DNA from: CAYTEO01 sp964436825
Lineage (GTDB): Bacteria > Krumholzibacteriota > Krumholzibacteriia > LZORAL124-64-63
Assembly: GCA_964436825.1 (NCBI GenBank)
Contig: CAYTEO010000018.1
Location: 1 to 44,036 of the forward strand
Direction of reading: 5' to 3'
Length of the DNA: 44,036 bases
Of this stretch, positions 34,274 to 42,484 are shown piece by piece; position 1 is the stretch's first letter, and each line of letters opens with the position of its first letter. Below the pieces are notes generated by a model. The model made no database searches and was not told the origin of the DNA. It saw only the letters and a program-made list of their open reading frames with translations. A program made the translations under genes and the position numbers.

Positions 34274-35432
34274 GCGCCACCTCCAGCGGGTCCACGGCCG
34301 GACCCTGAGCGAGGCGATGCGCAGCGTCCGCCGCCGTTTCGGCGACCAGGCCCGGATCCTGGAGACCCGGACGATCACCCGCCCCACTCCCGACGGGCCC
34401 GGCCCGCGGGAACTGGTCGAGGTGGTCGTCCTGGAGCCGGAGGCCCCGGCGATCACGCCCCGGGAGATGCCCCCGCGGCGTCGTCCGCCCCTGCCCAAGG
34501 TCCTGCAGCGCCTGGCGGCGGACGTGGCGAGGCTCGAGGAGCTGGCCGCGACGCTGCAGCGGGAGGCGAACGCGCAGAGGCGAGCGGCGGCCGAGCGGAG
34601 TGACACCGTGGCGCAGGCGACGCCGGCGGGACGCGAGGACCCCGCAACGTCGCTGCCCGTCCACCCGCTGGCACGGCTCCTCCTGGCCCGGGGCGCCTCC
34701 CCCGGTGCCGTCCAGCGGCTGTCCTCCCTGCTGGCCGCCGAGCGTCCGGAGGGTGCCGGGGATCCCGACCTCGCCCGTGCCCACCTGGCCGGGCTGCTGC
34801 GGACGGCCGGGGGGGACTGGCGCCACGTCGACGGTGTCCACATCTGGGTCGGACCGCAGGGCGCCGGGAGGACGACCCTGGTCCTGGGCGCGGCGGCGGC
34901 CATGTCCCGCCACGACCGGCGGGTCCTGGTGGTGCAGCTCGCGCCCCGGGACGACGCGGAGGTCCACCGTCTGCGGTCGGCGGCGGCCGCCGCGGGCTAC
35001 GACGCCGCCGTCCTGCGCGATGTCTCCCAGCTGCGCAAGGCCCTGGCGCGGGCGGTCGGCTACGACGTCGTCCTGGTCGACGGCCCCGCGACGAACCTGA
35101 CGGAACCGATCGCCGGCCTGGCGGATCTGGAGTCGCTGCACCGGCACCTCGTCGTGCCGGTCGACGGCGATCCCTACGGGCGCGAGCAGGCCTGGGAGAC
35201 GGCCCGCCACTGGCAGTGCGACTGGCTGTCGCTGACCCGGATCGACATCGCGCCCCGTCCGGGGCAGCTGCTGGACCTGCTGCTGGCCGCCCCGCTGCCG
35301 GTCGCCATGGTCCACGATCCCGGGCGGATCGCCGGCGGGGTCGCCCTCGCCACGCCCGAGCTGCTGCTGGCGCGGATGCTCGGCGATGAACCCGTCGTCA
35401 CGGCGGTGCGGCGCGAGGAGAACCGGCCGTGA
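34233..35432 (+). CDS. flhF: FlhF-like SRP-type GTPase with altered GTPase motifs
   Basis: FlhF normally places the flagellum at the pole and is an SRP-type GTPase. This 399-residue protein has the FlhF N-terminal pattern (RTLSEAMRSVRRRFGDQARI), a Pro/Arg-rich linker, an N-domain-like helical part (about 135-195) and a G domain. The P-loop is GPQGAGRTT (207-215) with Arg213 in place of the catalytic Lys; the DTAG motif reads DGPA (283-286); TKLD reads TRID (335-338). GTP hydrolysis is probably weak or lost. ATG 34233 with GGAAGGAAC is used; ATG 34251 with GGGAG is an equal choice. No flhG/ylxH follows; a small membrane protein overlaps its stop by four bases. Confidence 0.85.
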   Translation: MSRESDMSDRPQAERHLQRVHGRTLSEAMRSVRRRFGDQARILETRTITRPTPDGPGPRELVEVVVLEPEAPAITPREMPPRRRPPLPKVLQRLAADVARLEELAATLQREANAQRRAAAERSDTVAQATPAGREDPATSLPVHPLARLLLARGASPGAVQRLSSLLAAERPEGAGDPDLARAHLAGLLRTAGGDWRHVDGVHIWVGPQGAGRTTLVLGAAAAMSRHDRRVLVVQLAPRDDAEVHRLRSAAAAAGYDAAVLRDVSQLRKALARAVGYDVVLVDGPATNLTEPIAGLADLESLHRHLVVPVDGDPYGREQAWETARHWQCDWLSLTRIDIAPRPGQLLDLLLAAPLPVAMVHDPGRIAGGVALATPELLLARMLGDEPVVTAVRREENRP

Positions 35433-35815
35433 TGACCCTGATCCAGTGCCTGGCCATGGGGGCCGCCCTGGTCGCGATCGTCGTCGGCCTGGCCGACGGC
35501 TACGGCGCGCTGGTGACGCTCAAGCGGGCGGTGATCAGCTACCTGGCCTTCTCCATCGTCGGGTCGCTGGTGGGCATCGTCTTCCGGCTCGGGATCGAGG
35601 ACGACTGGATCCGGGAGGCGTGGCACAGGCACCTGGAGGAGCAGCGGAAGCGGGAGGAGGAGCGTCGCCGGGAGCGGGAACGTCGCCGGCGGCAGAAGGA
35701 GCAGGAACAGGCCGCCGCGCAGGCAGCCGCCGGCGGCGGCCAGAAGAAGGCGGAGCACTCCGGGAGCCACAAGTCCCCCGGGAAGGAACGGAAGCCGACT
35801 CCGGCCGGCGTCTAG
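35429..35815 (+). CDS. Small two-helix membrane protein in the flhG position
   Basis: I do not recognise a named family. The 128-residue product has two membrane helices (about 3-25, LIQCLAMGAALVAIVVGLAD; about 32-52, RAVISYLAFSIVGSLVGIVF), then from residue 60 a long, strongly charged cytoplasmic helix rich in Arg, Glu, Gln and Lys, and a polar tail. It lies exactly where the MinD-like flhG gene is found in flhF-flhG-fliA operons. The start overlaps the flhF stop (ATGA), so coupling is likely. It might act with FlhF at the membrane or be an unrelated motor accessory; neither is shown. Confidence 0.7.
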   Translation: MMTLIQCLAMGAALVAIVVGLADGYGALVTLKRAVISYLAFSIVGSLVGIVFRLGIEDDWIREAWHRHLEEQRKREEERRRERERRRRQKEQEQAAAQAAAGGGQKKAEHSGSHKSPGKERKPTPAGV

Positions 35816-35864
35816 CCGGGCGCGGGGAACCGGGTAGCGCAGCACACCAGCGAGGGAACAAGAC

Positions 35865-36818
<954 letters not shown>

Positions 36819-36837
36819 CAGGCGGAAGGGGAGGGAG

Positions 36838-37137
36838 ATGGCCAGCAGCGACGGCTTCTCCATCAAGACGACCATCGCCCAGGTGGGGCAGGTGGCCCGC
36901 TCGCAGGTCAAGGCCCAGCAGGCGGCGCCGGCAGCCACGCCCCACGGCGCGGAGAAGATCAAGAAGGAGAACCGGCCCGACAAGGTCAAGAAGCCGGAGG
37001 AGACGGAGAAGTCCCGCATCGATCCCGACCACCGCGACCGGCGGCACGACCGGCAACGGGGAGAGAGGGACCGGGACGACGCGCAACAGGAGAACGAACG
37101 GGAGCCGGTGGGACACCGGCTGGACACGAAGGCCTGA
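36838..37137 (+). CDS. Small charged protein downstream of fliA, unrecognised
   Basis: The 99-residue product has a short N-terminal segment SSDGFSIKTTIAQVGQVARS that could form an amphipathic helix, then an extremely charged, disordered-looking region (Lys/Glu/Arg/Asp, with RRHDRQRGERDRDDAQQ). A clear GGGGAGGGAG site and co-directional tight spacing (19 bases after fliA, 12 before the next gene) support that it is real. Similar small proteins occur near fliA in other flagellar operons, but I cannot name a family or function. Confidence 0.55.
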   Translation: MASSDGFSIKTTIAQVGQVARSQVKAQQAAPAATPHGAEKIKKENRPDKVKKPEETEKSRIDPDHRDRRHDRQRGERDRDDAQQENEREPVGHRLDTKA

Positions 37138-37149
37138 GGAGCGACGACG

Positions 37150-37668
37150 ATGGAGCAGTGGGCACACACGCAGTTGCAGGCGGGGTGGCTGGCCTGGGCG
37201 GGCGCAGCCGTGGTGGCGGCACTCCTGACCGGGGCGCTGGTCTGGACGGGGTGGAAGATCAGGGGGCTCTGGGCCGGGTTCCGGATGTCCCGCCGCGCCG
37301 GGCGGAGGCCGGCAACCGCGTCCGGGGCCGGCGGTCGGGAAGGCGCCACCGCGGCAGCGGGTGCGGCTGCCGCGCCCGTGCGGCAGGCCGTGGGGATGGA
37401 GGCCTACCGCCGGCAGGTGCGGTCGGTGCCGGATACCGCGCCCCCGTCCGTCGAGTCCGCGGCAGGCGGATCTCCCGCGGCCGCGACCGGCGCCGGGACC
37501 GCGGCGCAGGGCACGGCGGCGGCCATGCTCGAGGAACTGCTGGATCGGCTCCACAGGGTCGCGGTGACACTCGAGGAGATCCAGGATCGCCGGCGGACCG
37601 TCGCCGTCGCGGGACACGAACAGGCAGGACCGGCCTGGGACCTGGAGTTCGTCAACCGCCGTGACTGA
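37150..37668 (+). CDS. Single-pass membrane protein, last gene of the flagellar operon, unrecognised
   Basis: The 172-residue product has one N-terminal membrane helix (LAWAGAAVVAALLTGALVWT, about 14-33), a basic stretch right after it (cytoplasmic side), a low-complexity Ala/Gly linker (about 55-115) and a C-terminal helix AAMLEELLDRLHRVAVTLEE that could form a coiled coil. GAGGAGCGACG lies upstream. It closes the operon, two bases of space separating its stop region from a strong hairpin. No family recognised; an accessory motor or operon-specific membrane anchor is possible. Confidence 0.55.
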   Translation: MEQWAHTQLQAGWLAWAGAAVVAALLTGALVWTGWKIRGLWAGFRMSRRAGRRPATASGAGGREGATAAAGAAAAPVRQAVGMEAYRRQVRSVPDTAPPSVESAAGGSPAAATGAGTAAQGTAAAMLEELLDRLHRVAVTLEEIQDRRRTVAVAGHEQAGPAWDLEFVNRRD

Positions 37669-37675
37669 TCAGGCA

Positions 37676-37714
37676 CCGCCGGGCGGGGGTGCACCTCCAC
37701 CCCCTGCCCGGCGG
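37676..37714 (+). terminator. GC-rich hairpin at the end of the flagellar operon
   Basis: A 16-bp stem (37676-37691 with 37698-37714, one bulged T) with a 6-base loop begins 7 bases after the last stop codon. No T-run follows, so it is probably an RNA 3' end structure or a Rho-assisted terminator and not a classical intrinsic one. Confidence 0.5.
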
Positions 37715-37742
37715 CGCAGCGGCCGGTCGCGGCGGTCCGCGG

Positions 37743-37771
37743 TTGCATCGCCGCCGCCGGAGGACTATCCT
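37743..37771 (+). promoter_or_regulatory. Candidate sigma-70 promoter of the FleQ-like gene
   Basis: TTGCAT (37743-37748), 17 bases, TATCCT (37766-37771), about 39 bases before the GTG start. Both hexamers have two mismatches. A housekeeping promoter fits a gene at the top of the cascade. Confidence 0.5.
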
Positions 37772-37809
37772 GCCACCGTCAACCTGTCACCCTGGCCGGG
37801 AGCGGTGCC

Positions 37810-39294
37810 GTGTCCTTCTCCGTCGTCGTGCTCAGCAAGCAACCGTCGCTTTTCAAGCTGGTTGCCGACTGGCAGCTGGAAGATGTCGACCTCTTCCTCC
37901 ACGACAGTCCCTCCGAGGCGCTGGCCATGCTGTCAGATGGGCAGGCGTCCCTCTTCCTCTTCGACACGACCGGTTTCCGGCGCTATCGGCACGTCATCGA
38001 CAAGTTCCTGACCCTCAAGGGTGATGCCGACCTGATCGTCATCGGCGAGCCGGCCGTCCTGGCCGGTAGGGACGATCTGGGGACGAGGGCCGGCGCCGTC
38101 CGCCGGGTCGATCCCCTGGCCACCCCCGAGGAACTGCGCCGGGAGGTGGAGCGGCTGCTGCGGCTGCGGCGGATCCGCCAGCGCAGCGGGATCGTCGGCC
38201 GCTCGCGCGCCGTCAACCAGATGCTCAGTCTCATCGCCCAGGTGGCGCCCCTGGACGTGACGGTCCTGATCCAGGGAGAGAGCGGGACGGGCAAGGAACT
38301 CGTCGCCCGGGCCATCCACCAGCACTCACCGCGCCGCGACGGGCCGTTCGTCAGCCTCAACTGCGGCGCCATCGGCGAGGGTGTCCTCGAAAGCGAGCTG
38401 TTCGGCCACGTTCGCGGCGCCTTCACCGGGGCGGTCCAGCATCACCAGGGAGTCTTCCGCCGCGCCGACAAGGGGACCCTCTTCCTGGACGAGGTGGGGG
38501 AGATGCCGCTGTCGATGCAGACCCGCTTCCTGCGGGCCCTGGAGACGGGCGAGTACACGCCGGTCGGCGGCTCGCGGGCCGAGCGGAGCGACGTGCGGCT
38601 GGTGGCGGCCACGAACCGCGATCTGGTCCGGGACGTCGAGGAGGGCCGTTTCCGGCAGGACCTCTACTACCGGCTGCGGGTCGTCGTCATCCCCACCCCG
38701 CCTTTGCGGGAACGGATCGAGGACCTGCCCATCCTGGCCCGGACCTTCCTCGACCAGGAGAACGCCCGGCTCGGCATGTCGGTCCGCGGATTCTCCCGCG
38801 AGGTCCTGGAGGCCATGGAACGCTACCCGTGGCCGGGCAACATCCGCGAGCTGCGCAACCTCGTCAGCTCCCTGGTCGTGGTGAAGCAGCGCGGGATGAT
38901 CGAGCTGGACGACCTGCCGGCCGAGATCCTCAGCGCCGCCCGCAAGGCCCGCGATGCCAGGCTGCCGGTGCCGGCGGGGGAGATCACCGTGGAGTGGGAT
39001 CCCCAGCTGGTCATGTCGACCCTGCTGGAACTGCGCCGGGACGTCCAGCAGATCAAGACGCTGCTGGCCGGGAGGCGACCCGCCGCCGGCGGGATCGTCG
39101 TCGACGCCTTCGGCGCCAACGGGGGGGATGTCCTGGAGCCGATCACCGAGGCCGGCGACCTGAAGACCGCCGAGCGGCAGCTCATCGAGGCGGCCCTGCG
39201 CGCCACCGGCGGTCACCGCCGCCAGGCGGCCCAGCGGCTGGGGATCAGCGAGCGGACCCTCTACCGGAAACTGAAGCAGTACGGTCTGCGCTAG
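37810..39294 (+). CDS. FleQ/FlrA-like sigma-54-dependent flagellar activator
   Basis: The 494-residue enhancer-binding protein has a degenerate receiver-like N-terminal domain (1-115): strand 1 lacks the acidic pair, Asp52 (FLFDTT) may sit at the phospho position and the conserved Lys is absent, as in FleQ. The AAA+ domain has Walker A GESGTGKE (156-163), an intact GAFTGA loop (203-208), TLFLDEVGEMPLSMQTRFLR and RQDLYYRLRVVVIPTPPLRE; a Fis-type HTH ends the protein (AAQRLGISERTLYRKLKQYG). Between the two lies a linker with VMSTLLELRRDVQQIKTLL. It is a single gene directly after the flagellar operon. FleQ binds c-di-GMP in Pseudomonas and a cyclase is encoded 3 kb away, but c-di-GMP binding here is only inference. 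Confidence 0.88.
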   Translation: MSFSVVVLSKQPSLFKLVADWQLEDVDLFLHDSPSEALAMLSDGQASLFLFDTTGFRRYRHVIDKFLTLKGDADLIVIGEPAVLAGRDDLGTRAGAVRRVDPLATPEELRREVERLLRLRRIRQRSGIVGRSRAVNQMLSLIAQVAPLDVTVLIQGESGTGKELVARAIHQHSPRRDGPFVSLNCGAIGEGVLESELFGHVRGAFTGAVQHHQGVFRRADKGTLFLDEVGEMPLSMQTRFLRALETGEYTPVGGSRAERSDVRLVAATNRDLVRDVEEGRFRQDLYYRLRVVVIPTPPLRERIEDLPILARTFLDQENARLGMSVRGFSREVLEAMERYPWPGNIRELRNLVSSLVVVKQRGMIELDDLPAEILSAARKARDARLPVPAGEITVEWDPQLVMSTLLELRRDVQQIKTLLAGRRPAAGGIVVDAFGANGGDVLEPITEAGDLKTAERQLIEAALRATGGHRRQAAQRLGISERTLYRKLKQYGLR

Positions 39295-39352
39295 CCGGCG
39301 TCCCGGGTGGACCGGACCTGCCGGCCCGGGGAGTCCGGAGCGGCAGCGAGGC

Positions 39353-39382
39353 TTGGACGACCGGCATCGATCCGTGTATACT
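39353..39382 (+). promoter_or_regulatory. Sigma-70 promoter of the outer-membrane protein gene
   Basis: TTGGAC (39353-39358), 18 bases, TATACT (39377-39382): the best housekeeping promoter in the window, each hexamer having few mismatches. It starts transcription about 40 bases before the ATG at 39430. Confidence 0.65.
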
Positions 39383-39429
39383 GTACCAACCCCTGGAACG
39401 GACAACCGCCCCTGACTGGAGAGACGAGC

Positions 39430-40482
39430 ATGTCCTGTGACCGCCGGGCCCTGTTGCCCGCCCTGATCCTGGCACTCCCGCTCCTTCTGTCGACCGTCCG
39501 GCCCGCCGCGGCCGCCAAGTACGCCGGCGCCTTCATGGACGACGGCGGCGGCGCCCGCGCCCTGGCCCTGGGCGGCGCCTTCGTCGCCGTCGCCGACGAT
39601 CCCTCGGCCGCCTACTGGAACCCGGCCGGCCTGTCGGGCCAGCCGGGCCGGCAGCTCCTGCTGATGCACTCGGAGCGGTTCGGGGACCTGATCGACCGCG
39701 ACTACGCTTCCTACGTCCAGCCGGTCGACTGGTCGCTGCTGGGCGGCAGCGAGGGAGCGTTCTCGGTCTCGCTGATCCGGCTGGGCATCGACGACATCCC
39801 GTTCACGGAGCACCTGCGCGACCAGCTCGACACCGACGGCGACGGCGTCGTCGACGACGAGGAGTTGCAGGGCCTGTTCGACCTGCAGGACCAGATCAGG
39901 TTCGAGAGCGACGCCGAGTACGCCCTGTTCGTCTCCTACGCCGAGCGCCACGGCGAGTGGCGCCTGGGCGGCTCGCTGAAGCTGATCCGCCAGAGCGTGG
40001 GCGACTACTCCAGCGTCGGGGTCGGCTTCGACCTCGGCCTGCTGCGACCGCGCATCTGGCGCAACCTCGACCTCGGGATCAAGCTCCAGGACGCGACGAC
40101 GACCTACCTCTCCTGGAGTACCGGCGAGAACGAGGTCATCAGCCCGGTCCTCGTGCCGGGTCTGGCCTACCGTTTCGACGTCCCGTCCTGGAACGCGACC
40201 ATCCTGGTCACCACCAGCCTGGAGACCCACTTCGACGATCGCGGCGAGGCCGACCAGTACGACTCCGGCAGCCTGAGCGCCAACGCCCACGCCGGGCTGG
40301 AGCTGGGCTTCTCGGGTCGGGTCTTCCTGCGCGGCGGTTTCGACAGCGGCTGGGACAGCGACCACCTGACCGCGGGCGCCGGCTTCCGGCTCGATCCCCT
40401 GACCGTCGATTACGCCTATGCCGGCGACGTGCTGGGGATCGACGAGGAGACCCACCGGGTCAGCGTGACGGCGCGCTTCTGA
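39430..40482 (+). CDS. PorV/UPF0164-type outer-membrane beta-barrel protein
   Basis: The 350-residue product has a signal peptide (about 1-28, ALLPALILALPLLLSTVRPA before AAA) and a barrel sequence of alternating strands ending in an aromatic Phe. The first mature segment GGGARALALGGAFVAVADDP followed by SAAYWNPAGLSGQPGRQLLL is the signature of PorV/PorQ-type UPF0164 proteins found in FCB phyla. An insertion between strands has a calcium-loop-like DTDGDGVVDDEE (134-145, spacing Asp-x-Asp-x-Asp). PorV proteins are carriers in type IX secretion or of unknown function; no type IX gene is seen here. The ATG at 39430 is chosen (GGAGAGACGAG upstream). It is not part of the flagellar operon. Confidence 0.85.
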   Translation: MSCDRRALLPALILALPLLLSTVRPAAAAKYAGAFMDDGGGARALALGGAFVAVADDPSAAYWNPAGLSGQPGRQLLLMHSERFGDLIDRDYASYVQPVDWSLLGGSEGAFSVSLIRLGIDDIPFTEHLRDQLDTDGDGVVDDEELQGLFDLQDQIRFESDAEYALFVSYAERHGEWRLGGSLKLIRQSVGDYSSVGVGFDLGLLRPRIWRNLDLGIKLQDATTTYLSWSTGENEVISPVLVPGLAYRFDVPSWNATILVTTSLETHFDDRGEADQYDSGSLSANAHAGLELGFSGRVFLRGGFDSGWDSDHLTAGAGFRLDPLTVDYAYAGDVLGIDEETHRVSVTARF

Positions 40483-40526
40483 GCCCGCGACGTCGTGTGC
40501 GCCGGCCGCGCCGCGGGCGCACGGGA

Positions 40527-40572
40527 CGGACGGAGGGACGGCTCCCGGCAACGGGGGCCGTCCCTCCGTCCG
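40527..40572. terminator. Long perfect hairpin between converging genes
   Basis: CGGACGGAGGGACGGC (40527-40542) and its exact complement (40557-40572) form a 16-bp stem; inside, CCCG and CGGG continue it to a GCAA tetraloop. It lies between the outer-membrane protein gene and the converging transglycosylase gene and can serve both strands, though there is no T-run on either side. Confidence 0.6.
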
Positions 40573-40601
40573 GACGCTTCTGCCGGTACCGGTGTCGCGG
40601 A

Positions 40602-42317
40602 TCAGTGGGCAGCGGGCCGGTACGCGTAGATCGTCTGGCCCGGCCGGATGATGTTCGTGTTGCGCAGGTTGTTGACCTTCTTCAGGTGGCGCAGGGTGAC
40701 CCCGAGCTTGCGGGCGATCCCGCTGAGGGTGTCGCCCCGGCGGACCTTGTAGCGGACCCGCTCGTAGCCCTCGGGCGGGACGTAGTAGCCCTTCTCGCGG
40801 ACCTGCCGGCTGGAGCGGCTGGCAAGCTGGGCGGGCATGGGGATCAGCAGCTTGTCCCCGGGGTGGATCAGGGACACGTTGCGCAGCTTGTTGATCCGTG
40901 CGATGTCCTTGACCGTCGTCCCGTAGCGGGCGGCGATCCGGCCGAGGGTCTCGCCCCGCCGGACGGTGTGCCGACGCCAGGTGAGCCGCTCGGCCAGGGG
41001 GATCCGGCGCAGCTTGCGGGCACAGGCGCGGCCGGTGCCGCGGGGGACGTGGACGATCGTGTCGTGGCGACCAGGCGGGGTCGCCTCGCGCAGCAGGGCC
41101 GGGTTGAGGGCCACCAGTTCGCGCTGCTCGACGCCGGCGCAGCGGGCGATGACGTCCAGGCCGGTCGCGTCGGTCACCGGGACGTCGTCGTAGACCAGCG
41201 GCGGGCGCGGCGAGACCCGGAAACCGTACCGCTCCGGGTCGGCGCCGATCCTGGCCGCGGCGATGAACTTGGGAACGTGGTTGCGGGTCTGCCACGGCAG
41301 CGGCAGCTTCCAGAAGTCGTCGTGGCCGGCGATCCGCATGGCACGCTCGACCCGCTGCTCGCCCGTGTTGTAGGCGGCCAGCACCAGAACCCAGTCGCCG
41401 AACCGGTGGTAGAGTTGGCTGAGGTAGGTGGCGGCGGCGCGGGTGGCCAGCTCGGGGTCGCGCCGCTCGTCGACCCACCAGTCGCAACGCAGGTGGAAGT
41501 GGCGGGCCGTGCCGGCCATGAACTGCCACATCCCCACGGCGCCGACAGGGGAACGGGCATGGTTGTTGAATCCGCTCTCGATGGCGGCCAGGTAGATCAG
41601 CTCGTGCGGCAGGCCGGCCTCGTCCAGGATCCCGCCGACGAGCGAGTCGAGGGCGGAACGGCGCTCCAGCCAGGTCTGCATCTGCTTGCGGCCGGGACCG
41701 GTGAAGTAGTCGAGCCAGCGGCGGACGGCAGCGTTGTCGACGGTCAGTAGGTCGGTCTCGATGCTCCGGCGCGCCGGACCGGAGACGGGAATCAGCGAGT
41801 CGGGCAGTGCCAGGCCTCGCATCTCGTCGTAGGCGGTGGCCAGCAGGGAGTCGTCGTCGGCGATGTCCCGGCAGAGGACCAGCTCCTCGGCGGTCACACC
41901 GCCCAGCAGGGCCGTCCGCCGCCGGAGGGACTCGAGGTAGGCCGCCGCCAGGCTGTCCCGGTCTGCCGGCAGGATGGTACCGGTCTCCCCGTCGAGGGTG
42001 AACAGGATGTCCCGCGCCACCTCGGGCCGGCGGGCGGCCAGGGCGCCGAGGGCCTGCTGGAAGAGATGCTCGAGCTGGGCCAGATCGGGACGCTCTGCCA
42101 GCAGCTGCTCCAGGGCGGTGCCGCTGGGATCAGGGGGGTACTCGGCGAGGGAGACGGCTGTCGTGTCGATCGCGGCCGCGGCGCTGTCGCCGGCGGCGAC
42201 AGCCACAGGCAGCGTCGTGAGGGGCGGCTGGACCGGGACAGGTGGCGTCGAACCGCAGCCGGCCAGCAGCAGCGCCAGCAGCAGGGGGGCCAGGAGTCGT
42301 CCGTTCCGGTGAGGCAT
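40602..42317 (-). CDS. MltD-like lytic transglycosylase lipoprotein with two LysM domains
   Basis: The 571-residue envelope enzyme starts at ATG 42317 (GGAGGAG upstream) with a lipoprotein signal (LLLALLLAGC, lipid-bearing Cys21; no Asp at +2, so outer membrane likely). A helical region (about 60-225) precedes the SLT domain: LPHELIYLAAIESGFNNHAR with catalytic Glu247, SPVGAVGMWQFMAGTARHF, and WVLVLAAYNTGEQRVERAM. Two LysM units at the C-terminus (HTVRRGETLGRIAARYGTTV and YKVRRGDTLSGIARKLGVTL) bind peptidoglycan. This is the MltD arrangement. A frame extended 32 residues upstream lacks a ribosome site. It could be a general wall enzyme or, given the neighbourhood, help insert the flagellum. 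Confidence 0.93.
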   Translation of the reverse strand: MPHRNGRLLAPLLLALLLAGCGSTPPVPVQPPLTTLPVAVAAGDSAAAAIDTTAVSLAEYPPDPSGTALEQLLAERPDLAQLEHLFQQALGALAARRPEVARDILFTLDGETGTILPADRDSLAAAYLESLRRRTALLGGVTAEELVLCRDIADDDSLLATAYDEMRGLALPDSLIPVSGPARRSIETDLLTVDNAAVRRWLDYFTGPGRKQMQTWLERRSALDSLVGGILDEAGLPHELIYLAAIESGFNNHARSPVGAVGMWQFMAGTARHFHLRCDWWVDERRDPELATRAAATYLSQLYHRFGDWVLVLAAYNTGEQRVERAMRIAGHDDFWKLPLPWQTRNHVPKFIAAARIGADPERYGFRVSPRPPLVYDDVPVTDATGLDVIARCAGVEQRELVALNPALLREATPPGRHDTIVHVPRGTGRACARKLRRIPLAERLTWRRHTVRRGETLGRIAARYGTTVKDIARINKLRNVSLIHPGDKLLIPMPAQLASRSSRQVREKGYYVPPEGYERVRYKVRRGDTLSGIARKLGVTLRHLKKVNNLRNTNIIRPGQTIYAYRPAAH

Positions 42318-42380
42318 CGCGCTGGTCTCCTCCATGCGACAAGGGGCAACTTCCGTGCCGCTCTCTCCCTCCTCGGAGAG

Positions 42381-42394
42381 CTTGCAATTGCAAG
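42381..42394. promoter_or_regulatory. 14-bp perfect palindrome, candidate operator
   Basis: CTTGCAATTGCAAG is a perfect palindrome. Its right half TTGCAA (42388-42393) is the -35 box of the promoter for the cyclase gene, so a bound regulator would block that promoter and could also affect the divergent transglycosylase gene. Confidence 0.45.
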
Positions 42395-42416
42395 AATGCG
42401 TAGCATGTGTCATAAT
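42388..42416 (+). promoter_or_regulatory. Sigma-70 promoter of the diguanylate cyclase gene
   Basis: TTGCAA (42388-42393), 17 bases, CATAAT (42411-42416). This sits in the AT-richest stretch of the 167-base divergent region and leaves a leader of about 60 bases. Confidence 0.6.
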
Positions 42417-42484
42417 TGTCGTGTCCCGCTCGGTAGGTACGGACGGCCATGATAGTACAACACCAGCAAGATGGGTAGGGCGCC

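Noticed and set aside
39295..39352. Possible hairpin after the FleQ-like gene (CCCGGG and CCCGGG arms)
   Set aside because: Pairing is imperfect and no T-run follows; not enough to call a terminator.
38326..41529. Very long minus-strand open frame (over 1,000 codons) across the FleQ-like and outer-membrane protein genes
   Set aside because: It is antisense to two well-supported genes, has low-complexity Pro/Arg/Gly composition without any motif, and no ribosome site. In 70% GC DNA stop codons are rare in wrong frames.
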